From Erodium maritimum (lineage: Eukaryota; Streptophyta; Magnoliopsida; Geraniales; Geraniaceae), in NCBI GenBank assembly GCA_963921825.1, contig OY997589.1:70726523-70790522 (forward strand): a DNA stretch of 64,000 nt, given 5' to 3'. Below the pieces are notes generated by a model. That model was not told the origin of the DNA, searched no databases, and saw nothing but the letters and a program-made list of their open reading frames with translations. Positions 44,803 to 56,090 of this stretch are shown in pieces. Made by a program: the position numbers and the translations under genes. The stretch's first letter is position 1, and each line of letters opens with the position of its first letter.

Positions 44803-47800
44803 TGTAAAACCCCACTCCTTTACGAAGGAGTAAGTTTGTGAAATCTTAAACATGGGGGTGGAAAATTGCAACAAGTTTTATTGGAAAAGAAAAAATTCAA
44901 AAAAAAAAGAGAAATGGGAAATCTGGACTGAATAGGGGATTGGGCCAGGCTGGGCCCAATCTGAGACGCAGGCCCGGTTCGTTGAGGTGCGAGGCCCAGC
45001 CCAATGGGCACGGTTTTAAGGGTCAAACCCTAGTGAGGAGGGGTACTGTTCACCCGTCCCTTCCTTCACGCCTCTCTCTCTCTCTCTCAACGGGTCTGAA
45101 GGTCGCCGTCGTCGACCGTTCAACGAACCCGACTTCACCTTCCTCTTTCTTCCTCTGCAACCTCTTACCTGCACCTCCCTCTTCGCCCTCTACCCCGCCG
45201 TAGTCTCCCTTTCTTCTTCTTCTCCGTCCGTTTTCGGAACCGCGCGAGACGAAGCTCGCCGGAGCTGCTGAAGCTGGTTCGCCCTTCGCGAGACCAAATC
45301 GAGCTTCTTCTCCCTCCTTTCCTTCTTCTTCGTCCTCTCTAGGTCCGAAACCCCATCGAAATGGGTTTGTTTGAGGTGGTTTCAGAGTGGGTCGTCGCCG
45401 GTGACTCTCAACCCTAGATCTGGACGGGACACGGTTTCTGAAGCCGTGTCCGGAAGCCTCGAACTCGTCCAGCCACAGACGAACCCCACCACCACTTTCC
45501 GAGCTTCGCCAGCGCTTTTGGGACGAGTTCTGGACCTCATCGCTGCCGGAGACGGTGGCCGGAGAGCTCGAGCCTCGCCGGAATTGTACGACCTCGGAGA
45601 CGGGCCTGAACCGGGCCTTGGGCCAAGCCACGTTGTGGGCTAGCTGGTCCTGCGCCGGAACCCGAGCTCGGGCCAGAGTCTGTGTTGGACGTGGATCAGG
45701 CCCAAATCTTTGGATTGGGTTCTGATCCGGGTCTGGACCAGGCCTGGGTCGGGTTTGGGCTCGGATCCGGGTCAACCCGGTTACAAAGAAAAATATTTTA
45801 AATTCAGATTTAATTAATTGATTTAATTAATTCAAGGTGAGAATTTAACGGACAATTTTTGTTAAATCAGTGGACCTCCGGACTTTTACTGGTTTTGATT
45901 CGGACATTTTGTTTGTCAAATCTAGACGAAACTTTGCCCGAGATCAAGGGTTTGGAACCGAGCTAGAAGAACGAAGATCACGCCGGAACCCGTGTGAAGA
46001 ACAGAGTGATGACCACTCGAGCGTTTCATCAGAGTTTTATTAGAGGAAGACCGCAAGGTAGGGAAAGTCTTAATTTCTTAATTAACGCTTAGTATGCATG
46101 ATTAGGATAATAAAATCGGAAAGGTCCTAGAATTGCCTATAGGATGCGAATAACTAGAATAATCGTATTTCAATTACTAATAAATGGATAAGTCTAGTAT
46201 GCATGCTTAGGATGATGATGATTAGTGCAGCTTGCTTTCAATACTTGGGAATTGATTTACTAGTAGAGAGGCTGTGAAGAGCTCTCGGATTAGTTGTGTG
46301 TTAGGTTCACATGCTTGATTGCTAGTTATTATGATAAACAAGGAGCCTAATGAAACTAGTTACTTATATGATTGAATGCTTAATTGATCGTTCACATGAT
46401 TGTTGATTGGTTGATTGCTTACTCAATTGATTGAGTGATTGTGTTGATATAATTGTTGATTGAACGGATGATCGAGTATGACTGGTTGTGCCACGGGGTA
46501 CAATCAGGTGATCGATGTACCGCTGGTTCGTGACAGGTAAGTATGACGGTAAGTGTAAATGTGGGTATGAATCCCGAGTGTTGTGTGTGGATGAACGTGT
46601 ATGCTTCTAAGATTGAGGATTAAGTGAACGTCTTAAGTATTTTGTGGTGAAAGTGTGGTTCGATGAGTGTTGGGTGATGGACGTATTATTGTATGTTTCC
46701 CTTATTCTTATTCTTGAATGTTAATGCTTGTTCCTTTAATTCTTAATCTTGAACTGTATGTTTGTTTGTTTGTTTGGTTCGGTACTACATCGGGGGGGGG
46801 GGGGGGGGGGGGGGGTAATCCGGTGCCATTGTGGTGGTTGGAGTTTGACAGATACAGTGAGATATTGATTGAGTATTGGAGCCTGACGGCATTGGTTACT
46901 GGATATTATGAGACTCGATTACTGGCAGATCCTGCGGGATATTTATTGATTATTGGCAGATCCTGCGGGATATGGATTGATTATGAGCAGATCCTGCGGG
47001 ATATTAATTGGATTACTTCTTGAGAGATTGTTACTGAGGTTTCACCCAAGGACGTGCGTCCTAGTGGAGCACTACCTTGGTCCCCTATGACATATGGTCC
47101 TTTGGAGGCATTTCTGGGAATCCCGATGATAAGCGCCCATTTGGGATTGTTTCCGGTGCCCCAACGCATGTGCTTCCTCTGGACCGAGGGAAAATCTGAT
47201 ATGATATGGATACTATGGTGGATCGGAATATGGGTACTGAGGTGATCCCAGAATCTATCCATGGATCGGAGGCTTGAGAAAGCAAGTGGTTGGCAAGATA
47301 TTGATTACTCCCATTTTACTCTTATTGATCCGTTAAAGTAATTATTATGAACTTCTTTTAAGTTACTGTTATCTTGGAAAAAAGAGATACTATTTCCTTA
47401 TCCGGATTCCATAACATTTCTTTGAGGTATAAAATTTACTCGTTCTCGTTGTGTCGATTTTCTATGTTAGTATAATGTTCTCTGTTTATTCTCTGAGAGC
47501 TTATCGTTATCCTCGAGAATGTGTTATTGTTATCGTTGCTTCGTATTCGTTTATTATACCTTTTGGTCTATAGGTTTTAAATACTTTTGTGACATCGATT
47601 TAAAGCAGCTTTAATATTAAACTCGAAGACTAAAGTTATTTACGATTTTCCCTACTGAGCGTAAGCTCATCCCTATTTGTTTATTTATTGTGTGTACATG
47701 TGTGCTTGGGATCTGGGAATTTCGAGGCTCGGGAGCTTCCGGATGTCTTGAGAGTTGTATTAGAGATGTGTTGGTCCACACTGTTGAACCTTATTTACCT

Positions 47801-47971
47801 TTTGTCACTTATCTAGTTTTGGCACTATATTTGAAGTTTAGATTGAATTATTGAGGAATACTTTAGACTCGTTTTCAGCTTTAAAAGAATTTATTTCAAT
47901 TGTACTACTTTTACCTCGTTTGGTTCAGGTCACGTCTCGAGTCTGGCCAAAACAGGATTTGGGGCGTGACA
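44803..47971 (+). repeat. gypsy solo LTR 2, 3.2 kb, TSD TCCAT
   Basis: TGTAAAACCCC (start) and TTTGGGGCGTGACA (end) are flanked by perfect TCCAT copies (44798-44802, 47972-47976). The end is near identical to other Tekay-type LTRs here, but the body differs from solo LTR 1, so it is another subfamily. It contains a CT-rich leader near 45060-45310, a 24-G run and GGCAGATCCTGCGGGATAT repeats (46920-47005). Confidence 0.9.
46792..46815 (+). repeat. uninterrupted run of 24 G
   Basis: A pure G24 tract inside solo LTR 2. Such a run can form quadruplex DNA and is prone to sequencing and assembly length error, so its true length is uncertain. Confidence 0.9.
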
Positions 47972-48059
47972 TCCATAGGTAGGAGGTTGACGGTGGTTGC
48001 AGGGTCAGAAGAGAGGGGGCGACGGTTGTAGAAAGAGAGTTCTCTATAGGTTTTTATTT

Positions 48060-48680
48060 ATTTATTTTAGAGGTGTCTTTCTTTGCCTTCTTGATTGCTT
48101 TATTGGTGTCCTTTAACCTGAGTGGTGCTCTTTTCTGGCTAGAATGTCGTATGTACCCATCTTTAGGTCCAACTTCTTGAATATGATTGGAAAACTTAAT
48201 ACTTTCACGCTTCAGTATGTCTTCCTCTTGTACCAGTTCATTAGCCAATTCATTCACTACACATTATTCCTTAATGGCGTCATAATGAATTTGGAATGAC
48301 AAATTCTGAAGAGGAAATGTACTTAGGATGAATTGGGCGAGAAATCATTCGTTCACTATTATTCCGATATTTCTTAATTTAGCCGTTAGGTTGGTTATTT
48401 CAATGCAATATCCATGCGTAGACCGTATGCCATCAAACTTTATGGTTGTAAGATTTGTCATAGGTTTTTCTACAGTCCTAAACCGTTCTTTCATGTCTTC
48501 TAGACAATCTTTAGTGTTCTCTAGTGGTAAAAGAGAACTCTTAATGTTCTTTAGAAATGTCATCCTTACGAAATAAGCTCAATCTGTTCAATTTCTTCCA
48601 AACATAATGGAAAATCCCTTCAACCTTAGTACTAGATAAAGTAAGTGGAGATGACATTTCTAAATGAAATGTTAGATCCA
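48060..48680 (-). pseudogene. Ty1/copia gag (UBN2) remnant
   Basis: Minus-strand reading gives FRTVEKPMTNLTTIKFDG near 48430-48490 and YCIEITNLTAKLRNIGIIVNE near 48345-48410, then, across frame changes, MNELANELVQEED (48220-48257) and a Lys-rich tail. This is the usual copia gag series. No protease or RT follows. Confidence 0.75.
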
Positions 48681-48855
48681 AATCAAGTACTTCTGAAGTG
48701 AATTCAACTTTTTCTCTCCATTATAAGAAGTTGGTAATAGTCAGGATTGGAACAATGAAGATGAAGGATGCCTAATTACCAGGTAAAAAAACTATAATTT
48801 ATAGAGATACAATAAGCATTTAAATAGGCAACAAACACAAATAACATAATTTAAA

Positions 48856-49763
48856 GGGTAAACTTCACCTCACTACCATAAAAATACTTGTGTTTCGTCT
48901 CACTACTCTCCGCCGTCAACTTGACATCCATTTTTGGATGAAAAATGGTAAAAATTCCAAAATAGCCCTCACTAACACTCAAATTTTCAAAAGCATGCCA
49001 TTAATTTTCAAAAATTCTTTCTTTTTATTTATTTATTTTATATAAATCGGTTTTTCATTTAAAAAAATTCAATTTATTTTAAAATAATCAGATTTTATTT
49101 TTTAAAATTTAGTTTGTATTTTCAAAAGTCAAATTTTATTTCTAAAACCATTTTTTAAAAATCATATTTTATTTATTTTTTCAAAAAAATCAGTTTTTTA
49201 AATTTTTTTTTTCTAAAGAAGGGACATATTTGAAAACTGTTTTTTTAAATAATCATTTTCAAAAAATAAAATCTGAAATTTTAAAATAAAAATTGATTTT
49301 AAAAAATATAAAATGTGATTTTTAAAAATAAAAGCTAATTTTTTTAAAAAAAATTGATTTTTAAAAATAAAATCTAATTTTTTAAATAAAAACTAAAATT
49401 TAAAAAATAAAATATGATTTTTTTAAATAAAATATTAATTTTTAAAATAAAAACTAATTTTAAAAAATAAAATCTGATTGTTTAAGAATAAACTGATTTT
49501 TTTAAAAAAAAAAACTGATTTATATAAAATAAATAAATAAAAAAGAATTTTTGAAAACCAATGACATGCTTTTGAAAATTTGAGGTTTAGTGATGGGTAT
49601 TTTGGACTGTTAACTATTTTCCATCTAAAAATGGATGTCAAGTTGACAATGGGTATGAAAGTGCAATTAAAAGTTTCGTTACGGTAGTGAGGTGCAACAA
49701 AGTTTGGTTAGGGTAGTGAGACAAAACGCAAGTATTTTTAGGGTAGTGAGGTGAAGTTTACCC
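48856..49763. mobile_element. Mutator-type foldback MITE, TSD TAATTTAAA
   Basis: Begins GGGTAAACTTCACCTCACTACC and ends with its complement; perfect 9-base TSDs TAATTTAAA at 48847-48855 and 49764-49772, the Mutator hallmark. Complementarity continues inward over more than 200 bases per arm (including TTTCAAAAGCATGCCATT and TATTTATTTATTTTATATAAATC), so the 908-base unit can fold almost end to end. AT-rich, non-coding. Related to the larger element at 52216-58146. Confidence 0.93.
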
Positions 49764-49772
49764 TAATTTAAA

Positions 49773-50540
49773 CATTACAACAACAAATCATGGTGCTCCC
49801 GTGGGCAATAAACATATTTATTCATTATACCAAAGTCGTAATATTTAAAATTGACTTAATTGAGTGATGTACTATTAGTTAGTTAGACTATAAAGTTATC
49901 TATGGATATCCTGGTCTACGTGTATACAAAACTCCATAAGGTATTGACTCAATCATATGTTTATAATCTACATGTGGGTAACTACACATTGATCATTTTC
50001 TCACAAATAATTATGGTGGGAACATGCAAATAGGAAATCATTATAGGGTAAATCCACTGTGGTGATCTCTAACTAAATGTTTTCTATAACAATTATACAA
50101 CATACAATAATTGTTACAAAAATTATTATATCTTAAACATCGTGTATGTCATTATATTCATGAAAGCTTAATAGAACTTTTATATTTAATATAACATGCA
50201 ATTGACAAATAGTTACAGGGTAAGATCATTGTGGAGATTCTTCACCTGAATTTTGAAATATCAATAACAATTAAACAACATACTATAATTGCTACAAAAA
50301 ATAAACATGATGTTTAAAATATCATGTGTGGGGTGAATGTCTTTATATTCAAGAAAGCTTTAAAACTTTTCAAGTAGGAATTTTTTTTACCAAATTCTTA
50401 ATTTTGAAAAAGTTAAGACTCAAATCATAAGTGCGGAAACTTTAGAGAGTCATGTATATATTTTTTTAAAAAATGTGCACAATCATAAGTTTAGAAATAA
50501 AAAAATCAAGTAATTTCCAAAATAAAGATTGGTATTCTCT
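49773..50540. other. AT-rich spacer with an old tandem duplication
   Basis: Two diverged copies of about 150-170 bases (about 50043-50190 and 50218-50365) share GGGTAAATC/GGGTAAGATC, AACATACAATAATTGTTACAAA-like sequence, and TTTATATTCA-GAAAGCTT. No gene is seen. Confidence 0.5.
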
Positions 50541-51008
50541 ACAAGGTTGGTTCCCTCCGGTCGGGTTCTTCCTTTTCTGATTGAAGTTGGCATCCGGATT
50601 CGTGTCTTCAACCAATTAACATGTTTTGGACTTGTAGGTTCGGTGAGTTATGTTCGGGAGACGGGCTAGGCTTCGCTTGTTCTCACTTGAGTCTGGTGAG
50701 TACCCATCCGGGTGGTCTTTATGGGGTCGATCTGCTTTTGGCAGAGGGGCGTGGATTACTTAGTCCTTCTGGGACCAAAGGATCATCCCTGATCACCATG
50801 AGGTACTGTTCATCGGTTCGGGTGAGACTCTTAGTCGGGTCTCTCGAGAAACTGTTCACTAGTCTATGTGTGTGCTCGTTTTAAGTTTCGGGTTGTGCCC
50901 CCTTAGCTCTTTTAAAAATCCCTTGTAATCTTTTTGTTTACTTGTCCCTTTCTACCTTGGAAATCGATATTTTTTCTGATAAAAAATTTTGAGCTTATAA
51001 AAAAAACG
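50541..51008 (+). mobile_element. 5'-truncated LINE 3' end, plus strand
   Basis: GC-richer block ending TCTTTTGTTTACTTGTCCC... and CTGATAAAAAATTTTGAGC then a short A run (50999-51006), like LINE 3' tails. An 87-codon open frame (50621-50884) has no certain match. TSD not found. Confidence 0.45.
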
Positions 51009-51012
51009 TTAG

Positions 51013-51264
51013 AGGACCCCCAATAGAAGTTTATTTTCCAGCAATTGTTGCACAATAGAAAAAATTAAAGTTAATATTATATGAATGCAAAATAAAATAC
51101 AAAAGAAAAGTAAAAGATATGTATAAATGTTATACTATCATCCAAAATTTGAAATTTGTCAATCTCAAACTCCAAAGGAACCGTGAAGAGGAGTATTGGT
51201 GAACTTTTCAGCACCAAATGGTAAAATAGTAAGCACATACCAAACACATTCAAAACATCAAAAG
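51013..51264 (-). pseudogene. hAT transposase C-terminal end, first copy
   Basis: The minus strand reads LKSSPILLFTVPLEFEIDKFQILDDSI, parallel to LKSPPTLLTTVALEAKMEKLQILDDGI in the hAT copy at 58364-58660. It continues into similar 3' untranslated sequence (GAATGCAAAATAAAATAC). It serves as an uninterrupted comparison for the site of the MITE in the second copy. Confidence 0.65.
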
Positions 51265-51334
51265 AAAACCACAAACGGAAGTTGATTTTTAAGAAATTGA
51301 TGCACAATATAAAACTTAAAGTTAATATCATTAT

Positions 51335-52005
51335 TTTTATTTTTTGATAAGCGATAAATTTATTAAGGCAAACGTTCTACAAGACAGTAAAACGTTGCAA
51401 AAACGATCCTAAAAAAGGATCATTTTTCAGACCATAACAACTACAAAGAGCAAACACAACCAAATAAACCTAACCCAGGAAGAGAGACACAGGTCACGTC
51501 CTCCTTGTCTGCAGCCTATCTGGGTTTAAACATAAAAACCGATTGGAAACCACAATAGGGGATAAAGCTTTTCCTGAAACTGCAGGGTCATCTTTGTCTT
51601 GACTAACCCCACCATCCTCCTCTACCTCTAGAGAAGTAAAATGAGTGAGTGCCAAGGAGCAAAAGTCAACAGAATTTTTCCCAACTTTCTGGTGATAACT
51701 CAACTCGCCCAAACTATCCTTCTTAGCGATGTCAACAATGAAGCTTCATGGAATACGTCCTTTATCAGTAGATTTCTTTGCTCTTGTCCGATAAATAACA
51801 GTTGGAAGGGCACTCACCTTTGACTGTCTTTTTTTTGGGCGTCCACGTTTTTTAGGTTGAGCAGATACACAACTTTGAAGAGAAGGCCAAGCAATAATGG
51901 ACAAAGTATTATTGGAAGCAACGTCGGTTTCCTCCTGCGTTTCCATACCCGAGCCCGATTGTCTAAACCCATGCGAATGGGATGAAAAAGGAATTGGGCT
52001 ATGCA
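51335..52005 (-). mobile_element. 5'-truncated LINE, minus strand, AT-hook-like tail
   Basis: Minus-strand 3' end TTAATAAATTTATCGCTTATCAAAAAAT. The frame 51746-52006 carries PKKRGRPKKRQ, an AT-hook-like motif found near the end of plant LINE ORF1. The remaining sequence lacks RT motifs. It sits in the 3' region of the hAT element. Confidence 0.55.
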
Positions 52006-52439
52006 TACGAATGCAAATACAAAATAAAAGTTAAAGTTATGGATACATTTTAGGGTAAATTATGTTAACATACTCCGTACTATACGAGTTTAACGAATAA
52101 ATACCCCAAAGTTATTTCTTAACGAAAACATTCCCCGAACTAACACTTAGTAACAACATCCTCCATTTCATCCATTTTCCGCTCATTTATTATTCATTTT
52201 CCATAAATTACAAAAGGGTAAACTTCACCTCACTACCCTAAAAATACTTGCGTTTCATCTCATTACCCTAGCCATACTTTGATGCACCTCACTACCCTAA
52301 CTATCATTTAAATTACACATTAGTACCCACCGTTATTTTTTGGATGGAAAATGGTCATGTGCTTCGCACATGACCATGCTTTTTCTTAAAATGACAAATA
52401 TACCCTCTCTAATACCATAATTTCAGATATAGCATGAAT

Positions 52440-52770
52440 GATCCATCTCTAACTTCATTCTCATCAAACCCTTGAAGTCATCTCATCGAGTCAGACGTAG
52501 AGCTCACCAGATTCACGGCAAGACTCCTTCTTTCTCTGTCTTTGCCATCTATGGGTGATCCCTCCTTCTCCAGGAGAGGCTTGTTTGGTGTGATCTCCTC
52601 CGATTCGAGCTAGATATGGGTTTTGGCCTCATGTACTGCTGGTGCTATGCAACCTGTTGACGAGCGTGGAGGGTCGGCGGAGGTGATTCAGGTGGTGGAG
52701 GAGGAAGGGAGGGCCCAACGCTTCTCCACTGAGCAGATCCATCTCCGGCGAGGTCCTCTTCATCTCCCTA
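52440..52770 (+). other. GC-rich non-TIR segment of MULE B
   Basis: Higher GC than either flank, with a leader-like C/T-rich start and an open frame (MASCTAGAMQPVDERGGSAEV, 52623 on) that runs into the retroelement. It continues beyond the retroelement from 57260. It may be a captured host exon, but I do not recognise the protein. Confidence 0.35.
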
Positions 52771-52775
52771 GTCTC

Positions 52776-53224
52776 TGTCAGGATTCAAAGTATTTCTTGG
52801 CCACTAATTAAGCCATGTGGGCTTAAGTTCACCAGCCCAACTCTGGAGAATCCGGCCCAAAGAAGAGAGAGACATCGTTTCGGAAAGAGGGAGCACGCCT
52901 TCTTCATGAGTATGACGTGCATGCTCGAGAAAGGGACATGGAGGACAAATGCAGCTAATGGGTATAGAGCTCAGCCATTCACAAGAGGGCATCTGAGGGC
53001 ACAAAGGGGACCATCTTTTCTTGTAGAGGTATTTTTATTGTATGAGGTCTTGTTTTAGGGTTTAACGAGAGTATTGTAGTGAGGAGGCAGACCTTGAAGC
53101 AAGGTGAGGTGAAGCTTGGAGCAAGCTCACGCTCTTTCTGTAATTCACCACTTATCGTTCAATTTCAAATTTAGATTCAGTTGTTCTTTCATATTTGTTT
53201 GGGTTTATTTTCGGAATCCTTACA
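52776..53224 (+). repeat. 5' LTR of gene-carrying retroelement
   Basis: 449 bases, TGTCAGGATTC...GAATCCTTACA. By eye about 30 differences from the 3' LTR (about 93% identity), so the insertion is not recent. Confidence 0.93.
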
Positions 53225-53225
53225 A

Positions 53226-53237
53226 TTTATCAGAGCC
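53226..53237 (+). other. primer-binding site (initiator Met tRNA type)
   Basis: TTTATCAGAGCC follows the 5' LTR by one base and matches the initiator-Met primer site TGGTATCAGAGC at its last ten bases. Confidence 0.8.
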
Positions 53238-53252
53238 TACGATTCAACCACC

Positions 53253-54002
53253 ATGGAGGAGACGAAGCTGATTTATCAAATTTCATGGATGGAAAGGGAG
53301 ATTGAAAGGTGTAACCGAATCCAGGAGGATTTGATTACTCATTTTGGAAAGAAGGAGCAAGAGATTGGAATAGTTCCTTGGTAGCGGGAACGAGGTGTCC
53401 GAGACAAGTTGAACACCATCGTGAATCGTATCGACGATTGGCGTTCGTATGAGTATACAATGAGAGGAGCTCTTGAGGTAAAGAAGCAGCGACAATCTCT
53501 AATGGTGGCTAGACTCAAAGCAAGGAGGGAGGCTGAACTCGAAGTAAAGAGGGAGGCTGAACTCCGGGCAAAAATGGAGACGAAAATGGAAGCCAAGTTA
53601 TTGGAAGAAGTACAAGCGAAGTTTGAAGCTAAAGTAGAGAAGAGTAAGTTGCATCAACAAGAAAGGGAGAAATTGATGGAAAAGGATCGAGTTTTATCTC
53701 CACTCCGAGACTTGTTTGTAGTTGAACCACAAAACAATGGCTACTACATGTATTTATACGGTCTCACCATTTTATTTGACAAAGAGGGAAAGCATGATGA
53801 GGATTTAGGGATATTGGAGGAAAGGGGAATGGAGGTGCTAATACGCAACTCTGGTAAAGGGCTTGAAAATGGAGTGAATGAGTACTGGGTTAGTATACCA
53901 GTGGTTGGATTTCTTTATGAATATAACCTGTTCAACTCAAGGTCTAAGAGAGTAGCAGAGACAACAAAACGAGGTATCATCATTTCAATTCTTCATGAAT
54001 AG
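53253..54002 (+). pseudogene. coiled-coil frame, first ORF of the retroelement
   Basis: From ATG 53253 the frame covers 249 codons with a single TAG at 53382-53384. Residues about 85-150 are a Glu/Lys/Ala-rich helix with ARREAELEVKREAEL-type repeats, predicted to coil. The C-terminal third is globular-looking, with no known motif. By position it could be a gag relic or a further captured gene; neither can be shown. Confidence 0.4.
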
Positions 54003-54206
54003 AAATTTACATTGTGAGCTTCAATTTATTTTACAAGCTTTGCACATCTGTTTTACTGGAACTATGAAATTGCCTACTGGAATTGGGACATTATGTTTTG
54101 TGGAAGTATGGAGTGGGAGAGATGGTATTTGTAGGTTGGAAAAATTATCGGGGTTATTAAAAGGGGCTGAGTATGAGTTCTTGAATCTAGTTAAGGAAGA
54201 AAATGG

Positions 54207-54881
54207 GTGTCAGTGAGGAATTTGTTGTATACTTGTCAAGGAATTGATGAAATTTATTTCAAAATTGGTAAAAACGTTGATGGGTGCAATTTTACTTATT
54301 TGTTGGAAGTTGGTGGTGACAACTCGGATTTCATAAGGGCTAGAGAGATTGATAGCCAGTTGGTAGCTACTGGACTTGTTCCAAATCTATTTCAGGTTGC
54401 TATTATGTATCCTAAGAAGAAGTTGATTTCCAAGGAGAATAGGGAGGATGTTAGGAGGGAGATCCGAATAATGTATCAATTGATAGGTCACAAGAAAATT
54501 GTGAATATCAAAGGAGCTTATGAGGACCCTCTATATGTTCTTATTATGATGGATATGTATTGTGGGGGTATGAATAGTGATTTTAAACCTATGAATTTCT
54601 TGTTGGTTGACAAAGGAGGGGTTCAGTTCTTGAGGAGTTATTGGGTTTCAGTCTCAATATCTGCTCCTTGGAATTTTGAAGTTGTTGTTAAGCTAATGAG
54701 GCACTTGGTTCCTTGCCTACTAGTAGCTGAAGCCATTCTTTCATATGAGTTTATACATAAACTAGTTGGTGTGCTGAACTGTGATGTGTTAGGGGTTAGA
54801 ATTGAAGCAACTAGAACTATTCATGAAATGGGAGTTAGTACCAAAAAGAAGAAAGAGAGTGGGGAATGTGGGTACATCTAA
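54207..54881 (+). pseudogene. captured calcium-dependent protein kinase fragment (plus ARM-like tail)
   Basis: Open for 224 codons. Residues about 70-120 match the CDPK N-lobe: KKKLISKENREDVRREIRIM (alphaC region), then GHKKIVNIKGAYEDPLYVL. The sequence then jumps from MDMYCGG to SDFKPMNFLL, the counterpart of RDLKPENFLL in the catalytic loop, so about 35-40 residues are missing and the catalytic Arg-Asp is changed to Ser-Asp. Residues 155-224 (for example VLGVRIEATRTIHEM and ESGECGYI) resemble an armadillo-repeat protein; this part is tentative. Not a functional kinase. Confidence 0.7.
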
Positions 54882-55364
54882 TCTGATTTAATAAGCTTCC
54901 AATGGGCTGTGGAAGAATTATGGTTATAATGCTTTATGAGTTCGGGTGGTTGTTTAGAAAAAAGGGAATGTATAATGAAGAAATGGTCTTGAAATTGAGT
55001 AACAATGGTTCTAATGGAGGGGCTGAGAAGACATGTGGGTTTGTGATGTTTGTGAAAATTATGACTTGTTGCATTTTGAAAGGGGGTGGGTGTCTATAAG
55101 GAAATATGAGATGGTGGATAAATTGACAGTGGTCGGTGAGGGTGTAGCCGAAGTGTAACCCATAAATGTGGGAGTATGAGGTATTTTAATATGAAATTGC
55201 AAGAGAGCTTGGCACTCCAATTGTACCAGACCTTATCGGAGGGAAAGTTGAAGACTGATAGGCTGGGGCCAAACCAGATGTTTTATAGAGAAGAAGATGG
55301 TGTTGTAGGGACTGATACTGAAACTTGTGAGAATTTAAAGGGAGGAACTAAGGAAGCAAATATT

Positions 55365-56090
55365 GAGAAACAATCCTGGGAGGTATTGGAGAATGTTGTA
55401 GCCATATATTGTGGGAGGCCGGTTGGTACAGTGGCAACCAAGGATCCAAGAGTCAATCAGCCGTTTAATTATTATCCGAATTGGAGGAAAACAGTAGACT
55501 GCTACAACCTAGGACAAGAGTTGATATCTGCAAGTTTTAAAGCTGGAAGTGTGTCTCATGATGGAAATAAGTATGAAGAAGTTCTTGGTTAGGATTTTTG
55601 GGAGCAATCTATAGGTCATGTTTTTAATGGTTGTGGCGGATCATCCTATTGAGGGCTTATGGAAAGATCATTGGTGCCTACTATGCATTATAAGGAAGGG
55701 TCGTTATTCAGATGGAACATAAACTGAGTGTAAGCTTGTATTTGGCTGATGAAATTCATATGTTTTATATTCTCTTTGTTATGGGTGGTCCTTGTACGAT
55801 AAACCAGTGCATAGGGATTCATGGTCACCCTATTGAGATCCTAAATTTAGTTCAAGCAACTCTTGAGAGTTCTTACAAGAGAGTAACGGTCAATGGAGGC
55901 TCAAAAGATTTTGTGATAACTATCACTAATAGAATGAGTGCTCTGCTCTTCCATATCAGAGAAAATTGTTAGGTATATATAAAGAAGATCAATGAAGTAT
56001 ACTGGTACAAGACAAAAGAATATTCAATGGTTGTCACCAACCAGTTCAATATTTACCTAGAGCAAATTCCTCTTTGGCTAATGGATTGGG
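55365..56090 (+). pseudogene. captured alkaline/neutral invertase fragment
   Basis: EKQSWEVLENVV, YCGRPVGTVATKDPRVNQPFNY and, after a deletion of roughly 35 residues, WRKTVDCYNLGQELISASFK are plant alkaline/neutral invertase (GH100) sequence. After frameshifts follow ILLRAYGKIIGAYYAL (55650 on), GIHGHPIEI (55817 on) and [15 protein letters not shown] (55981-56028), all collinear with the enzyme. Stops at 55590 and 55970 and frame changes kill it. The cytosolic or organellar enzyme splits sucrose. Confidence 0.85.

Larger units (their letters stand above)
40322..48050 (-). mobile_element. minus-strand LINE-type retroposon, split by three later insertions
   Basis: A poly(T) run at 40322-40330 followed by GAAACAAGTAGATGAGG marks a minus-strand poly(A) end. 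Pieces 40331-40735, 41108-41546, 44453-44802 and 47977-48050 join into one C/T-rich minus-strand leader plus 3' region once the SINE pair and the two solo LTRs are removed. The two LTR joins are proven by TSDs; the join across the SINE pair is less certain. No RT motif is visible, so it is truncated or non-autonomous. Confidence 0.4.

Noticed and set aside
45050..45775. 241-codon minus-strand frame as a gene
   Set aside because: It lies wholly inside solo LTR 2 and is low-complexity Arg/Gly/Pro sequence from the C/T-rich leader on the other strand.
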